A DNA stretch of 64,000 nucleotides. It comes from Chitinophaga sp. LS1 (GTDB taxonomy: Bacteria; Bacteroidota; Bacteroidia; Chitinophagales; Chitinophagaceae). Of this stretch, positions 19,901-28,607 are shown piece after piece. The position numbers were made by a program, and so were the translations under genes. The notes under the pieces are model-generated. The model was not told the origin of the DNA. It worked only from the letters and a program-made list of their open reading frames with translations, and made no database searches. The stretch is taken from contig NZ_CP128362.1 in the NCBI RefSeq assembly GCF_034274695.1, positions 8,558,501 to 8,622,500 of the forward strand, written 5' to 3'. Position 1 is the first letter of the stretch. Each line of letters starts with the position of its first letter.

Positions 19901-20287
19901 AATGGAGAGAAAATTGTCTTCCGGGTCGGTTCGTGGTATCTCGAGCTCAAGGCTACTGGAAAAGATTATGCAGCGATGACAAGATTGCAGGCCCAACGTG
20001 CGGTCGAAAACCCATCCAGCTATGCGCTAGTAGTATTACCATTGAACAATTATGAAATTAATGCAGATAACATTCTAAAGTACATCAGGTTTGTAAGGAA
20101 TATTGGCGAAATACTAACCGCAAAATACAATGAGGTCAACTTGCTGAAGACACAACAGAGCCTAGTTGCTATTCCGACTGATAAGATAGAAGTGGCAATG
20201 GAAGAAGAAGATATTAGATACAATGTTAAAGCATCTGTGTGGACACACGGCGAAATAATGATGGACTTTGTCAATAGCTTAAAATAA
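16985..20287 (+). CDS. GHKL ATPase (sacsin/Hsp90-like) with C-terminal DUF3883-like nuclease domain
   Basis: 1100 residues. An N-terminal histidine-kinase/Hsp90-type ATP-binding fold is shown by the N-box FWELLQNAKDAV (about residues 42-53) and the glycine loop GRFGTGFIATYILS (about 101-114), with a later FGLKHERNGVFLG typical of sacsin-like ATPases. The long middle is unassigned. Near residue 980 the sequence WYLELKATGKDYAAMTRLQAQRAV matches the DUF3883/NO VEIN type PD-(D/E)XK-like domain (E-x-K). Such fusions occur in antiphage loci; here the neighbours at 14169 and 20494 also carry E-x-K motifs. An ATP-gated nuclease is inferred. Confidence 0.8.
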   Translation: MYTWEQINEEKDKISVESHSEAVFTGINETILEGDNQARWFWELLQNAKDAVEDNQTVSVRLIITENEVVFKHDGNTFELAEILKLITQGSSKKGKAGKTGRFGTGFIATYILSRKVRIRGTLDDSTTFNFILDREADKAPDFLIKQQQSTMDFYTSFNRENQADLGPFTTSFTYQLSDIGKTASTSGLEEIAEYLPYVLAFNPKFKNISVNVKGVEMLYEKLKSIIYQGYSHLLEEVGITYSIEGEPAQQSVIKVIGDNWQSGFKIEITGDSRTFTSPNTHTPNLFASFPLLGTEVLGLPFVIHSATFGLKHERNGVFLGTGTNEVILQNKKSIEEAVATLPSILEWSLAQNVEHRFNIITFYDRQGPKWLDEQWLKSVKLSAITNIISIPLVTTQGSDNTPITIADLIIPGEGDTATRNTMLTLLKDFAPAKIPLEDEADKWHQFVVNAASFPDENQTIQKKKFMLPDFCSLIENEDNLPSLQKKLGTRAAIPWLNELYILLGGGDISLFYKSALVPVQSKQLVKVDVSIKIDEIKDETLYAVSELLGTNLFPTLVEPGIELPIDLCGSYKKEDLVNKLIAENALQPVTAFLDPKLMKANALMLKWLIVNKRGNFINAFLVITAGEDQSRNIIFFKHPLGAYSDKKQKLLAPKSIWRNTFKLFEKLVRDRDCLHHVYAEILSKDELEWLADNWFIHLSPLIKWTTPLNKSVATQLLKDPEKENLLFDENEFSKIEEITYSDFAFFTATDNHILSNSSTAQSSIEILQFALEEAVMVDDDYNQFHMVTLKSGQQVEFRKALWVGRLKNNQWINVKNISGEAAQHYSAERPSSQNLSGLINSAPYLKTLIRNEKATELLNLLGVSVSDLLKNTLSTDAEKVAWERAFTALLTANLDPVLAEVMLKDRSLQNEYRKRQQNMELINRNQQIGGLLEKEFKKLFLRPELLHLDIERRPFGSDYIISPESSDLVDENGEKIVFRVGSWYLELKATGKDYAAMTRLQAQRAVENPSSYALVVLPLNNYEINADNILKYIRFVRNIGEILTAKYNEVNLLKTQQSLVAIPTDKIEVAMEEEDIRYNVKASVWTHGEIMMDFVNSLK

Positions 20288-20493
20288 TATAAGAGGATTT
20301 GTTTATAGCATGTTGGAGAAGCAACCGGAATGAATCATTAAAAAGGATCACTAAATAAGTCATAGCATTCCAAATCTGCATGCATGTGTTATCAGGGATG
20401 AATAGCCATATTCCGCAACAGAAAGGACGTGTGTGGAATCTACTGATTTAACCCAAATAATATCAATCAACATACAAAAATTATTCTGTTACT

Positions 20494-22131
20494 ATGGTCA
20501 TATATATTTCAGCTGAAGAAATTTTCATTACTTACGAACAGCGTTCTGCCACGAAATATCATACGCAAATAACGAACCATATCATTCAAAAGTTTAATCT
20601 TAAGGAAATTGGCGATCCTTCAAATCTTGGGGCCATCTTAGAAGAATGTTACGATTGGTGCGCACAAGAATTTACCAAGGTTATATCGGTGATTGACGAT
20701 AAACTATTTGTAAACTACTTGTTTGCATTCCATGAATCTTCAATAAAACTTTGGACCCGTTTGTTAAGTGGGGAGAATATTTACCAAACGATTGCCATAA
20801 AGGAAGATGACTTAGCAATAAACAGGAGGATATTAAAACTTGCATTGGAACAGACTTGTGACGTAACCTATACTCGTATTTCCCAAACAACTGCAGCCAT
20901 ACTCCGTCAATATGATGAAATAATAGAAGACCTATTGTTTCTTGGATCAGAACTAATCGGTTTTGCTCAATACCTAGCCGAAATGCGAATGATCCGTGGA
21001 ACGCTGCTACTGGACATTGATACAGATGGATATTTGAAATTGGTAAGACCTCCGGCAATTGAGGCGATATTCTCAAAATTGATAGAGGTTATGAACGAGG
21101 ACTTCAAGTATGGCATATTTGACGAAAAGGGAGTTGATGAGATGAAAGACGCGTTAAAAAATTGTTTGGGTATAGATTATGACTTTGCTGGCCATCAAAT
21201 AGTTCACATAAAAAAGCACCACAGTCCTCAAGGCTGGGAATTTCAAACAATAGAACCTGGCATCCTTATTCAAAACCAAGTGAGCCAGGGAACCAGCCGG
21301 GAGAACGCTACGAACTTTTATAATGGTCTTACTTTCAACCGTCAGAATAAGTTGCCTATCAAAGAATCCGTATATAAAGTTAATTCCATGGAAAGACATC
21401 TATTTCGTCCAATTCTTGTAGTTAACGAAAATGGAAACGACCGCCATCTCATTGGTGTGCAAAAATGGGCAGAAAGCATTACTGTTCTTGCGACTAATGG
21501 TTTTCAATGGAACAAGGCCGCCAGCGAATGGAAAAATAATCCCTGTTTTGTAAAGTACTTGGATAAAAAAAGTGAGGAACATGATAGTCTTTTGGAAGAT
21601 GAAGTTGTAAAAATATTAGAACATCTACATCTACCCTATGATAGAAATATACTTTCTTTTTCGGACGGAAGGAAGTATTCTGTTAAGGTTGACGTACAAG
21701 GTATCGGTGAGATGGATTTTGTCTGGGTTGATCCGAAGAGAAATGTAATCGTAGTCGCTGATTGTAAATATAATCGTGCCAGATATGATATGCTTTCCTT
21801 TTCAGCCGATTACTCCAATTTCAAGCAAACTTATGAACTCAAAATTGCCAATAAAGTCAGTTGGGTTCAGGTAAATAGGGAACTTGTTTGTAATCATCTC
21901 ACCCACAAATATCCTGGTCTTTCCATTAAACCGGCAGCTTTCAGGGTGGAAGGGATGTTCATAATCAATACACCTACATTTTATATGGTTAATGGAGCTG
22001 TTAAAACTGTTTGCTTTTTCCGTCTTGCGGATTTTATAAATAATAATTATATGCCTCCTCGTCTTGCAGTCTCCGAAAGGTCATCAAGAGGCTGGCGCAT
22101 AAAAGTAATCGACTATCCATATTTTAAGTAG
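20494..22131 (+). CDS. PD-(D/E)XK-type nuclease-like protein
   Basis: 545 residues. The C-terminal third has a restriction-endonuclease-like core: VKVDVQGIGEMDFVWVDPKRNV then VVADCKYNRARYD (about residues 400-432), giving E/D-D...D-x-K. Such cores occur in McrC-like and other defence nucleases. The N-terminal ~300 residues are helical and unassigned. It is 206 bp downstream of the GHKL gene and convergent with the graspetide operon. It may belong to the same system as the three genes before it or stand alone. Confidence 0.65.
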   Translation: MVIYISAEEIFITYEQRSATKYHTQITNHIIQKFNLKEIGDPSNLGAILEECYDWCAQEFTKVISVIDDKLFVNYLFAFHESSIKLWTRLLSGENIYQTIAIKEDDLAINRRILKLALEQTCDVTYTRISQTTAAILRQYDEIIEDLLFLGSELIGFAQYLAEMRMIRGTLLLDIDTDGYLKLVRPPAIEAIFSKLIEVMNEDFKYGIFDEKGVDEMKDALKNCLGIDYDFAGHQIVHIKKHHSPQGWEFQTIEPGILIQNQVSQGTSRENATNFYNGLTFNRQNKLPIKESVYKVNSMERHLFRPILVVNENGNDRHLIGVQKWAESITVLATNGFQWNKAASEWKNNPCFVKYLDKKSEEHDSLLEDEVVKILEHLHLPYDRNILSFSDGRKYSVKVDVQGIGEMDFVWVDPKRNVIVVADCKYNRARYDMLSFSADYSNFKQTYELKIANKVSWVQVNRELVCNHLTHKYPGLSIKPAAFRVEGMFIINTPTFYMVNGAVKTVCFFRLADFINNNYMPPRLAVSERSSRGWRIKVIDYPYFK

Positions 22132-22192
22132 CCTACTTTATGAAATAGTGTTTGCAATTGCTGTCAATTGCAACAGCATTTGCCAAAAAAAT

Positions 22193-22963
22193 TTAACGAA
22201 ATGAATTCTTTTCCTTTTTCTCCGGCACCGTGATTTGTACATTCACTATGGTTGTATCCTTCTTTTTGCCTAACTGCTTAAGCTCTCCGTTAATGCTTCT
22301 TAAGTCCTTAATGACTACTGGGCCCTCGATGCTAACAGAATTTTTTTCAGGTTTGTAAAAAACCATTGCAATAGCGAAACACGCAATCAATAGACCAGTA
22401 AGCACGTTTGCATATTTGAACGCAACGTATGCATGCAAAAGATTAGTTCCCTTTTTATTGTTATTATGGACATTTCTTGTCTTACCAGACAAATAATCTC
22501 TTATCTCCTCTGCGAGAAACTCAGCCTCACTTTTATCTTTAAAATCAATTACGTTTTGGGCACTTGGACGAACATACTGGAAATCACTAAGTCTGTAGTT
22601 TTTGAGGGCGTTGTGTATACTTAACACATAAAATAGCGCAGAGAATATCAGCAGGATAATCAGTAATACTTTATATGTGACATGGAACGATGCTGTCTTA
22701 TCCATGATAAATGGGATAAAAAGACTGAGCAGCGCAAATATAATCCCTACCTGGGAAATAAGCTGTGAGCCCTTTGTATCAATCGAATCAAGTCGATTTT
22801 GTTCCTCTTCCTCCAAGCCTTTTAAGAAATCTCTGTGTGTTTTTAGTTTTTCTACCTGATCATTTTGGTTTTGATATGTGCCAGAAGGCAAATCCGCACC
22901 AGCGTCCGGGTGCTTATACCCCAGTCCAAGCGACTGGAAAAAATCTTTTAACTTCTCACTCAT
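22193..22963 (-). CDS. Three-helix membrane protein, last gene of the caspase-graspetide operon
   Basis: 256 residues. A soluble N-terminus carries the helix EEEEQNRLDSIDTKGSQLIS, then two close transmembrane helices (about residues 70-90 GIIFALLSLFIPFIM and 97-116 LLIILLIFSALFYVLSI), a cytosolic linker, and a third helix near 185-205 (LTGLLIACFAIAMVFY); the C-terminus is charged (VPEKKEKN). The layout, with D-x-K before the first helix, recalls membrane effectors of nucleotide-signal defence systems (SLATT or PycTM type), but no firm assignment is possible. Its start overlaps the ligase stop by 8 nt, so it is translated with the ligase. Confidence 0.7.
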   Translation of the reverse strand: MSEKLKDFFQSLGLGYKHPDAGADLPSGTYQNQNDQVEKLKTHRDFLKGLEEEEQNRLDSIDTKGSQLISQVGIIFALLSLFIPFIMDKTASFHVTYKVLLIILLIFSALFYVLSIHNALKNYRLSDFQYVRPSAQNVIDFKDKSEAEFLAEEIRDYLSGKTRNVHNNNKKGTNLLHAYVAFKYANVLTGLLIACFAIAMVFYKPEKNSVSIEGPVVIKDLRSINGELKQLGKKKDTTIVNVQITVPEKKEKNSFR

Positions 22964-23885
22964 TGCTAGACTTATTTATCAATTCTTTGATAATTGCATC
23001 GCTGATTTGCAGGCCAGTTTCATTTTCAATCCATGCCCACTGTCCATTGGGGTTAATCTCCAAGAACGTATAGGATCCATCAGGTGACAATATCAGATCG
23101 ATAGCACCGAACAAAAGCCCTAAATTGCTCACCAAGGAGATGCATTTTGAGGCGATTTCCGCTGGGAGTGAAAATGTTTCAAATTTAAGTGCCTTACGCC
23201 GCCAGTCGACCTTACTCTCTTCGTTCTGTTGTGAATCGACGGATGCTGCAAAAACATCCTTGCCTACAACAGTGACCCTTAGCTCAACATGTTTACTGAT
23301 CTCTTCCTGAAAGATACAAGGGGTTAGATCAAACTTGGAGATATTTTCAAGATGTTGTTTCTCAACACGATTGGTATAGATGAACATCGGCTCCTTTGTA
23401 CTGCTACTTCGGGTGGCAGAAATTGGTTTAACAATCATTTCCCCCACTTGGTTGGAAAATGAGATCAACTTTTTATGATCCGTTGTCACTAATGTTTTAG
23501 GAATCTTAAACCCAACTTCCATTGCAGTCCTCAGCTGAAACAGCTTATTTTCTGCCCGATAAACATGCCATGGGCTGCTTAACCATTTCGCCTCAATGAC
23601 TGTGAAAATATTTTTTAGCAGGCTATCGTACTCCGCCTGTAGATAAGTAACCTCGTCCTCAACCAACCCTTGTATGAACGGTATCTTTGTTCTTCGAAAC
23701 CATACTGAGGTAAAGTTCTTCACACCAAAAATTTCTGATTGAAAATTTCCATCATATAACAGGCTAACTCCCGAGGTCATAACATCCTCACAGTTGAACC
23801 TTTTGTAGGGAATACTTCTTTGGTTTAAGATATTGATGAGGTAATCTGCCGTATAGTCTTGCTTGTGGGTAATAATCAGGATCAT
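22956..23885 (-). CDS. ATP-grasp graspetide (microviridin-type) peptide ligase
   Basis: 309 residues. Matches the MvdC/MvdD class of ATP-grasp ligases, which join side chains of Ser/Thr or Lys to Asp/Glu of a precursor peptide as esters or amides. Visible motifs: SVWFRRTKIP (about 60-69), WLSSPWHVYRAENKLFQLRTA (101-121), MIVKPIS (ATP binding), FGAIDLI (259-265) and the Mg/ATP loop LEINPNGQW (275-283), complete for catalysis. The start codon shares its A with the precursor's stop (TAATG), so the two are coupled. It is the only graspetide enzyme in the operon. Confidence 0.9.
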   Translation of the reverse strand: MILIITHKQDYTADYLINILNQRSIPYKRFNCEDVMTSGVSLLYDGNFQSEIFGVKNFTSVWFRRTKIPFIQGLVEDEVTYLQAEYDSLLKNIFTVIEAKWLSSPWHVYRAENKLFQLRTAMEVGFKIPKTLVTTDHKKLISFSNQVGEMIVKPISATRSSSTKEPMFIYTNRVEKQHLENISKFDLTPCIFQEEISKHVELRVTVVGKDVFAASVDSQQNEESKVDWRRKALKFETFSLPAEIASKCISLVSNLGLLFGAIDLILSPDGSYTFLEINPNGQWAWIENETGLQISDAIIKELINKSSNE

Positions 23886-24226
23886 TAAAAATCGTTGTCT
23901 GGTTGTTCCTGGATCACTCTCGTTTGGGTGGATGTGGCCATCAACATATGAAGGTTGTGGCGATCCTTGTCACTCTCCGTAACCTCATTACTCACCAAGG
24001 TCACTAACTCTGTGCCCATCATCGCCTGAAAACTGGTTGGATCGGAATCAGATGACTCACTTAATACTTTTGTACCAGTAACGGTTCCCATCTTTAAAAT
24101 ATCAATGGCGGGCTTACCCGTTGATAGATCAATGTTCAAATTGAGATTACTATCGTATGAAATTTTTGAATAGTCCACGTCCGCTGATTCAGCTGTTTCC
24201 CTGAATTGAAAGATAAATGGCTTCAT
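23885..24226 (-). CDS. Graspetide precursor peptide
   Basis: 113 residues. The N-terminus KPFIFQFRE is the leader type bound by graspetide ligases in Bacteroidetes, followed by DYSKISYDSNLNLN. The C-terminal half is rich in Thr/Ser and Asp/Glu (SESSDSDPTS, SNEVTESDKD, ATSTQTRVIQEQPDND), the residues that become linked. No Gly-Gly export site and no Cys. It is long for the class. Directly upstream of and overlapping its ligase. What the modified product does, and whether it leaves the cell, is unknown. Confidence 0.85.
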   Translation of the reverse strand: MKPFIFQFRETAESADVDYSKISYDSNLNLNIDLSTGKPAIDILKMGTVTGTKVLSESSDSDPTSFQAMMGTELVTLVSNEVTESDKDRHNLHMLMATSTQTRVIQEQPDNDF

Positions 24227-24320
24227 AAAGCGTCAAATTGATATTAATATCAAATATATGGAAAACTTAATCGTATTCACAATGATTCTAAACCCGCAAA
24301 CCTGTCAAAAATGTGTTGAG

Positions 24321-27300
24321 TTAAGGCTTGGCTGTATTATTCTTGAGGGCACTAATCACTGTGCTAAATTCGTTAGCTCCCCTATGCGCATTTAGACACT
24401 CCTGCTCAATCGTCTCAATTCTGTATTGCAAAGTGGTAAGTCTGGGAAATGACTCCATGTGATCAACTTGGAACTGACGTAACTCCTGACATACGGCCTT
24501 TCCATTGGCAATAGATTGCTTTGCTATGTTGGTCAGCCCACTAATGACCGTATTTTCCAAATCATTGAAAACATCACCTTTATTGACCGGCTCCTGTGCC
24601 AGCTTTAATAGCGTCAATAATTGCGGTAAGAAATCAATTTTCGTTAATTTGGTAAAATCCGCGTAATGGACATCATAATATCTACCCGCGGTCAAATCCT
24701 CAACCAATAAATTTAAGCCTATTCCCAGATCTTGTTCGATTAGGATATTTACGAGCCGCTGTCTCTCATGTTCATGCAAATTACCTTGGGCCAATAGCGC
24801 TTGTGCCCTCTCCTGTACAAAGTCTAGATATTGCTCTGCCTTTGAAATCACCCTTAGCACCCCTATCTTTAAGGTTATTGATTTCGTTTGATCGACAAAC
24901 CATTTAAGCGATTGATAATTATTGGTAACCTTAATCCAAAAATGGATCAGCTCATCTTGTTGATGCCGATCTCCCTGTTCTGCGAGTTTGCTCATAATTA
25001 GATCATAGGCCGCTATGATTTGCTTTCTTAACGCATATGCAGCATTATTGATCCAGACAGAAAAACGACTATCGTCCTCAAGATTGGTTAATACCCTTGC
25101 TTGCAGCTCATCTTTTCCAATATACTGTTCGAGGATCTCCAATTGGCTCTCCGCGTTAATCTGGTTATTTGCGGGTAAGGCGAACTGGCTTGACATATCT
25201 AGTAATCTAGGTTGGTCAACTTCCAAAATACCCTTTCGCGTCAACGACCAAAACAGTCTGTCATGTCCTGGGAATTGGCCCATTGCCTTTCTAATGTATT
25301 CCAACTGGGTATCGTTGAGCATCTGAGGCGTTAAATCGGCAACTTGATCTAACCGCTCCAATTGAAAGAAAAGCAATTTTTTTTCGTTCGATAGCCAATT
25401 TAACACCAGATCAAGGGAAAGGTCACGCTTCAGTTCCTTTCTGATATGGTAAAGTAGATTAAACGCAAATTCATGAACGTAGTCCTGGCTTGACTTAAAG
25501 GACGTGTTACTTAGTTCTCCAATCTTTCTTAGATCAAGCACATTTTTGCCCGCTATTTGAAAAACACCTTTCACTTCCCCCTTGATAAGTTCTGGATCGG
25601 TTAATAATATCCTACCATAGTCTTTCCGCTCTGCTCGAATTCTTTCCCAATCAATTTCTGCTGGCATATCACCCCTAAAGTCATGCCTTTTGATTGATGT
25701 CGTTTCAAATGAGCTTAAATATTCCGGGCTATTTCTTCGTTGATCATATAGCATTCGATGAAAGTACCTCGTTCGATCAACACTAATCTCTGATGCGACA
25801 AACGATTCTGCAATCTGCTGGCATCCATTTGGCGACAGCAGCGGATAGCTCAATTGTTCCAAGTCATAAGGATCCAGATCACCCTTAATCCAAATATCCA
25901 TTAATACAGAGACATCGTTGCCTGTTGAGATAAATACATTTGCACAGTCTCGCCGCAGGTCGTAGTGATATCCCTTATAGATTCCGATGTACAGGTCGAT
26001 AAGAGTTGGCAAAAGGTTTTGGTCAGTATTTAGGGCATTTTTGAAATTATCCAATATTTTCACGAAGCCCTCTCTGTGATGATAGGATAGCACGCCGACC
26101 AGCTCTGCATCGTCCTTGAGTAGATTGCCTATTAAATCTCCTATGCCAGCTGAAGAGGTAATTGTCAGTAGAGCATCGAAAAGTCCGCTTTCCTCATCAC
26201 CCAAGTTGGTACAATCACGACCTGTACTTGATATACCCCCAGATAACATTTGGAGCCCATTCAATAAGTAGGACACCTGTGCTTCCGCATCTTCAATGTC
26301 CTTAATGAGGTTATAAATCATAGCGCGGTTGTAGGCATTATCATTTGATTTATAGGTGGTCAAGACCTTATCATAAAATTCCCTAGCGGCCATTTTTTTA
26401 CGAATCATCAGCTTAACCACCCCTAACCGATCGGAGGGGTCTAAACGCATATCGAAAACAAGTCTAGCCAAATAGAGTTTAAATTCCTCCCATTGTTCTT
26501 CCTTGCCGCTTAAGTCAACATAGTTCAGGATATAGACCAGATTCATCAATCCAATTCGAGTAGTTTGTCTATTCCTGAGCTGGTCGATGATAAAAGATAT
26601 AGTTGAGTCGTTATTGGCAAGGTGGCCTAAATCAATTACGGTATAGCGGTTCGACATCATCCAAAGGTCTTTTTCCACGTAACTGTTATAAAGCTGTTGG
26701 AATAATGTAGCCCGTAAATCTTCGTTTAGCCTTTCCTGCTCGAACTTTAAAATGCTGACGGGGTCATTTTCTTTTAGCCAGCCCACTAACTCACTTCGCA
26801 ATTCCTCATTGCACATACTGAATAGAAAAGTTAGGATGTTAACCCATAAGGGGTTTATACCCCTCCCGACTAAGCGTTCCTCGCTCACTAGCTTGATTAG
26901 TGCCTCAAAACTCAACTCCGATAAGTGCTTAGCGCATAGGAATTCTTGAAGGTTCTTATGTGTAAAAGACCATTTACCGGTATCGTTGTCCCTTACCAAA
27001 ATAGATTGTTGGTCCAAGATGGGCAATTCATAGCCCAGTTCCTCAAGCTCTTGTTGCGTAATGAAAACTCCTCCGCTATATGAGAGTGCAAATGCAACTC
27101 CCTTTACAAGGCGCTCTATCGGTGTTCCTACTAACACCCCACCTTCTACTAACGTCTGTTCATTCAACAGCCAGCGTGCAACATTCAGGTTATGGTGTTT
27201 TTTGTAGTTTGCGATCAACTGAAATAGACTATAGGGTTTTCCGATCAAGTCTGTAAAATGATTGATCTGAACTTGCTGAAAGAACTCATCTGCATTAATT

Positions 27301-28607
27301 CCCTCAGCCCCCAAAAGGGCGATGATTCCCTCGTATTCAAGATTATCTACTTCAAGGGTCAGAAACCCAGGTAGTAGGTCAATGCTTTCCCTTTCAACAT
27401 CCCTGAGATAGATATTTTTCCGACAGCTAACAATAATCTTTGCCATAGGGTAGCGCTTGGTCAAATCAAGGATCGTGATTACCGTTGCTTCAAAATTCTC
27501 TGGCGAAACCTCATCTAGGCTATCTAGGAAAAATATACTTCTTTGCTCTCCATCTATACCTATCCTATGTTCAATTTGAGCCATAAGCAAACCTGGTGAG
27601 AGGCTTGCCAAACTTTGGAAAGTTGGTACTAGATAAGAATGATAGTCCTCCATGTACCTGGCAGTCTCGATCAGCTCTCTACTCTTTCCACTTCCCGCCT
27701 CTCCAATAACAACGATGTGATTATGCGATTCGATTGCCTCATTGAGTGAGTACCCCTGAAAACCAATGCCCTGAGAGGTAAATTCACCGACAACGGTCCT
27801 ACGGGCTAGTGTTCTTGCTATGTATCCACTTTGGACTAGGTGGGTAGGAATAGCCAAGGGGCCTGAAGCTCTTGGGGCACTGTTTCGGTCAAGCTCAAAT
27901 AAAAACTCTCCATGTTCATTCCCAAAGGAATCAATCTCTGTTGCCAGGGGTGTTTGATAGCTTCTGCTTGGCGTAATTTTTTTGATTTGGCCAATTACCT
28001 GGTAAATCGATACAGCGGGTTTTGTGTTGGCTTCAAGGTATGAGCAAAGAGTCTTGCTAAAGGGGCTGTTAAATCCGGGAGCGCCGTCTCCTACAGGTTC
28101 TAAGCGTCCGGCGGAGATAGCGATACGTGAGGAAAGCTTTTTGGGGTTTCCCATGTTGGGCCGAAGCGGAAAATGCTCATCAGTCAGTGATCCGGAGAAA
28201 CAACTATCGGATATAACGATAATGTGCTTTGCCCATTGGTTCATTCTGACATAGTTCAATATCGCCTCATGGGATATCGTATCAGATAGTTTCCCCGTAC
28301 TGTCATAGGGTACCCAGTGTCCCTTTCCCCTGGGCTGCTCAATTCCGTGCCCGGCAAAGTAAATGAGCAGTGTTGCGTCCTCATCATCATGCCATTCCCA
28401 ACTTTCCTCAAGCGCCCGGTGGATATTTGCATAGGTGGCATCCTCATCGAGCAATGGACTTCTCAATTGCTTAAATCCATATCTCTTCTCCAAGACTTGC
28501 GTCAGCCTTTTAATATCAGCCTTCGAGTTTTTTAAATCCCCTATCTTATTTTCCGGAAGGTATTGATCAATCCCGATCCCCAAAAAATATCTGCTCCCAG
28601 TCTTCAT
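24321..28607 (-). CDS. Caspase-like peptidase fused to a P-loop NTPase (STAND/NACHT-like)
   Basis: 1428 residues, first gene of the operon. Residues 1-240 form a C14 caspase domain: YFLGIGIDQYL start, catalytic His87 in LIYFAGHG and Cys136 in VISDSCFSG, both intact. A P-loop NTPase follows: Walker A GEAGSGKS (302-309), Walker B SIFFLDSLDEV (about 357-367) and SCRKNIYLRD, as in NACHT/AAA STAND proteins. The remaining ~900 residues are helical repeats with no clear domain, a plausible sensor. Family knowledge: such proteins act as ligand-triggered proteases in bacterial immunity. Here it is coupled to a graspetide precursor, ligase and membrane protein. The modified peptide could be its substrate, activator or inhibitor; that is inference. 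Confidence 0.88.
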   Translation of the reverse strand: MKTGSRYFLGIGIDQYLPENKIGDLKNSKADIKRLTQVLEKRYGFKQLRSPLLDEDATYANIHRALEESWEWHDDEDATLLIYFAGHGIEQPRGKGHWVPYDSTGKLSDTISHEAILNYVRMNQWAKHIIVISDSCFSGSLTDEHFPLRPNMGNPKKLSSRIAISAGRLEPVGDGAPGFNSPFSKTLCSYLEANTKPAVSIYQVIGQIKKITPSRSYQTPLATEIDSFGNEHGEFLFELDRNSAPRASGPLAIPTHLVQSGYIARTLARRTVVGEFTSQGIGFQGYSLNEAIESHNHIVVIGEAGSGKSRELIETARYMEDYHSYLVPTFQSLASLSPGLLMAQIEHRIGIDGEQRSIFFLDSLDEVSPENFEATVITILDLTKRYPMAKIIVSCRKNIYLRDVERESIDLLPGFLTLEVDNLEYEGIIALLGAEGINADEFFQQVQINHFTDLIGKPYSLFQLIANYKKHHNLNVARWLLNEQTLVEGGVLVGTPIERLVKGVAFALSYSGGVFITQQELEELGYELPILDQQSILVRDNDTGKWSFTHKNLQEFLCAKHLSELSFEALIKLVSEERLVGRGINPLWVNILTFLFSMCNEELRSELVGWLKENDPVSILKFEQERLNEDLRATLFQQLYNSYVEKDLWMMSNRYTVIDLGHLANNDSTISFIIDQLRNRQTTRIGLMNLVYILNYVDLSGKEEQWEEFKLYLARLVFDMRLDPSDRLGVVKLMIRKKMAAREFYDKVLTTYKSNDNAYNRAMIYNLIKDIEDAEAQVSYLLNGLQMLSGGISSTGRDCTNLGDEESGLFDALLTITSSAGIGDLIGNLLKDDAELVGVLSYHHREGFVKILDNFKNALNTDQNLLPTLIDLYIGIYKGYHYDLRRDCANVFISTGNDVSVLMDIWIKGDLDPYDLEQLSYPLLSPNGCQQIAESFVASEISVDRTRYFHRMLYDQRRNSPEYLSSFETTSIKRHDFRGDMPAEIDWERIRAERKDYGRILLTDPELIKGEVKGVFQIAGKNVLDLRKIGELSNTSFKSSQDYVHEFAFNLLYHIRKELKRDLSLDLVLNWLSNEKKLLFFQLERLDQVADLTPQMLNDTQLEYIRKAMGQFPGHDRLFWSLTRKGILEVDQPRLLDMSSQFALPANNQINAESQLEILEQYIGKDELQARVLTNLEDDSRFSVWINNAAYALRKQIIAAYDLIMSKLAEQGDRHQQDELIHFWIKVTNNYQSLKWFVDQTKSITLKIGVLRVISKAEQYLDFVQERAQALLAQGNLHEHERQRLVNILIEQDLGIGLNLLVEDLTAGRYYDVHYADFTKLTKIDFLPQLLTLLKLAQEPVNKGDVFNDLENTVISGLTNIAKQSIANGKAVCQELRQFQVDHMESFPRLTTLQYRIETIEQECLNAHRGANEFSTVISALKNNTAKP

